NCBI GenBank assembly: GCA_002365175.1 | Contig: DEZK01000025.1 | Coordinates: 1-7,173 of the forward strand | Length of the DNA: 7,173 nucleotides | Source: Raskinella chloraquaticus (SeqCode) | GTDB lineage: Bacteria; Pseudomonadota; Alphaproteobacteria; Rhizobiales; UBA4765 | Reading direction: 5' to 3' | Shown here: positions 7,086-7,173 of the stretch, one piece after another | How the letters are laid out: every line of letters begins with the position of its first letter | Position numbering within the stretch: the stretch's first letter is position 1 | Made by a program: the position numbers and the translations under genes | Notes under the pieces: generated by a model | The model's database searches: none | What the model saw: the letters and a program-made list of their open reading frames with translations, nothing else | What the model was told of the DNA's origin: nothing

Positions 7086-7112
7086 ATGGCACGAATGGAC
7101 AAAATGGCAGGA
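7086..7112 (+). repeat. Three imperfect 9-base ATGG-led repeats
   Basis: ATGGCACGA (7086-7094), ATGGACAAA (7095-7103) and ATGGCAGGA (7104-7112) follow each other without gaps. Each begins ATGG and the first and third share ATGGCA and a final GA. The period is a multiple of three, so they encode MAR-MDK-MAG if read as coding, in a frame that stays open from 7071 to the window end. That frame is too short and unfamiliar to call a gene. On the minus strand another short frame is open from the edge to a stop at 7067-7069; it is equally unrecognised. Confidence 0.45.
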
Positions 7113-7172
7113 GACGCCCGAAAAGCATACCCTTTGGTATGGTTGAGGGCGTCGACGAACCAGTTTGCCATT
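7103..7172. repeat. Three-tier nested inverted repeat (structured RNA or mobile-element subterminal structure)
   Basis: Three perfect complementary pairs nest inside one another: AATGGCA (7103-7109) with TGCCATT (7166-7172), GACGCCC (7113-7119) with GGGCGTC (7147-7153), and CATACC (7126-7131) with GGTATG (7136-7141), closed by a CTTT loop. Between the middle and inner stems is an internal loop (GAAAAG opposite GTTGA); between outer and middle, GGA faces a 12-base strand. Twenty perfect pairs in 70 bases with a consistent nesting order is unlikely to be chance. It does not match a riboswitch, tRNA or known small RNA that I can recall. It may be the folded part of an RNA leader for a gene beyond the window, a palindromic repeat unit, or part of an insertion sequence. 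The direction is undetermined because an inverted repeat folds on either strand. Confidence 0.55.
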
Positions 7173-7173
7173 C

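Noticed and set aside
7086..7173. Plus-strand open frame starting MARMDKMAG and running off the window
   Set aside because: It has only 29 codons, no ribosome binding site, repeats its first three codons imperfectly and contains the nested inverted repeat; it cannot be called a gene without sequence beyond the edge.
1..7173. CRISPR array, tRNA, rRNA, integrase or toxin-antitoxin system
   Set aside because: No regularly spaced repeats, cloverleaf sequence, rRNA segment or recognisable recombinase or toxin reading frame was seen on either strand.

Overview
The window looks like chromosomal DNA from an alphaproteobacterium. It is GC-rich and tightly packed, all genes lie on the + strand, start and stop codons overlap (ATGA, TGATG), and the protein families (a standalone OpgC-type membrane acyltransferase and a leaderless BtuF-like protein beside a SelD-linker-type FAD oxidoreductase) suit that class. 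This placement is an inference from gene content and style; no rRNA or tRNA is present to confirm it.

Layout: (1) positions 1-104 hold the last 33 codons of an unidentified gene. (2) 108-932 encodes a helical-backbone metal receptor (BtuF/cobalamin-binding type) with no signal peptide. It overlaps by ATGA with (3) 929-2011, an FAD/NAD(P)-dependent oxidoreductase of the type also found fused in front of selenide, water dikinase (SelD). The fragment and these two genes appear to form one translationally coupled operon. (4) After 49 bp comes a full-length zinc oligopeptidase of the M3 family, closest to dipeptidyl carboxypeptidase Dcp (2061-4112), with all zinc ligands intact. (5) After a gap of about 84 bp comes a thiamine-diphosphate-dependent enzyme of the acetolactate synthase superfamily (4197-5864). 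It is coupled through TGATG to (6) a ten-segment membrane protein of the OpgC family (5864-7033), which in other bacteria transfers succinyl or similar groups to periplasmic glucans.

The last 140 bases (7034-7173) have no confident gene but are rich in symmetry: two overlapping dyads at 7043-7065, three 9-base ATGG-led repeats at 7086-7112, and a three-tier nested inverted repeat at 7103-7172. The change in texture right after opgC suggests either the edge of a mobile or dispersed repeat element or a structured RNA. The window ends inside or just after this structure, so it cannot be decided here.

The five full-length genes are individually recognisable household or accessory enzymes. The parts most worth a second look are the structured tail, the cytosolic metal-receptor/oxidoreductase pair, and the coupling of a ThDP enzyme with variant cofactor motifs to a membrane acyltransferase.
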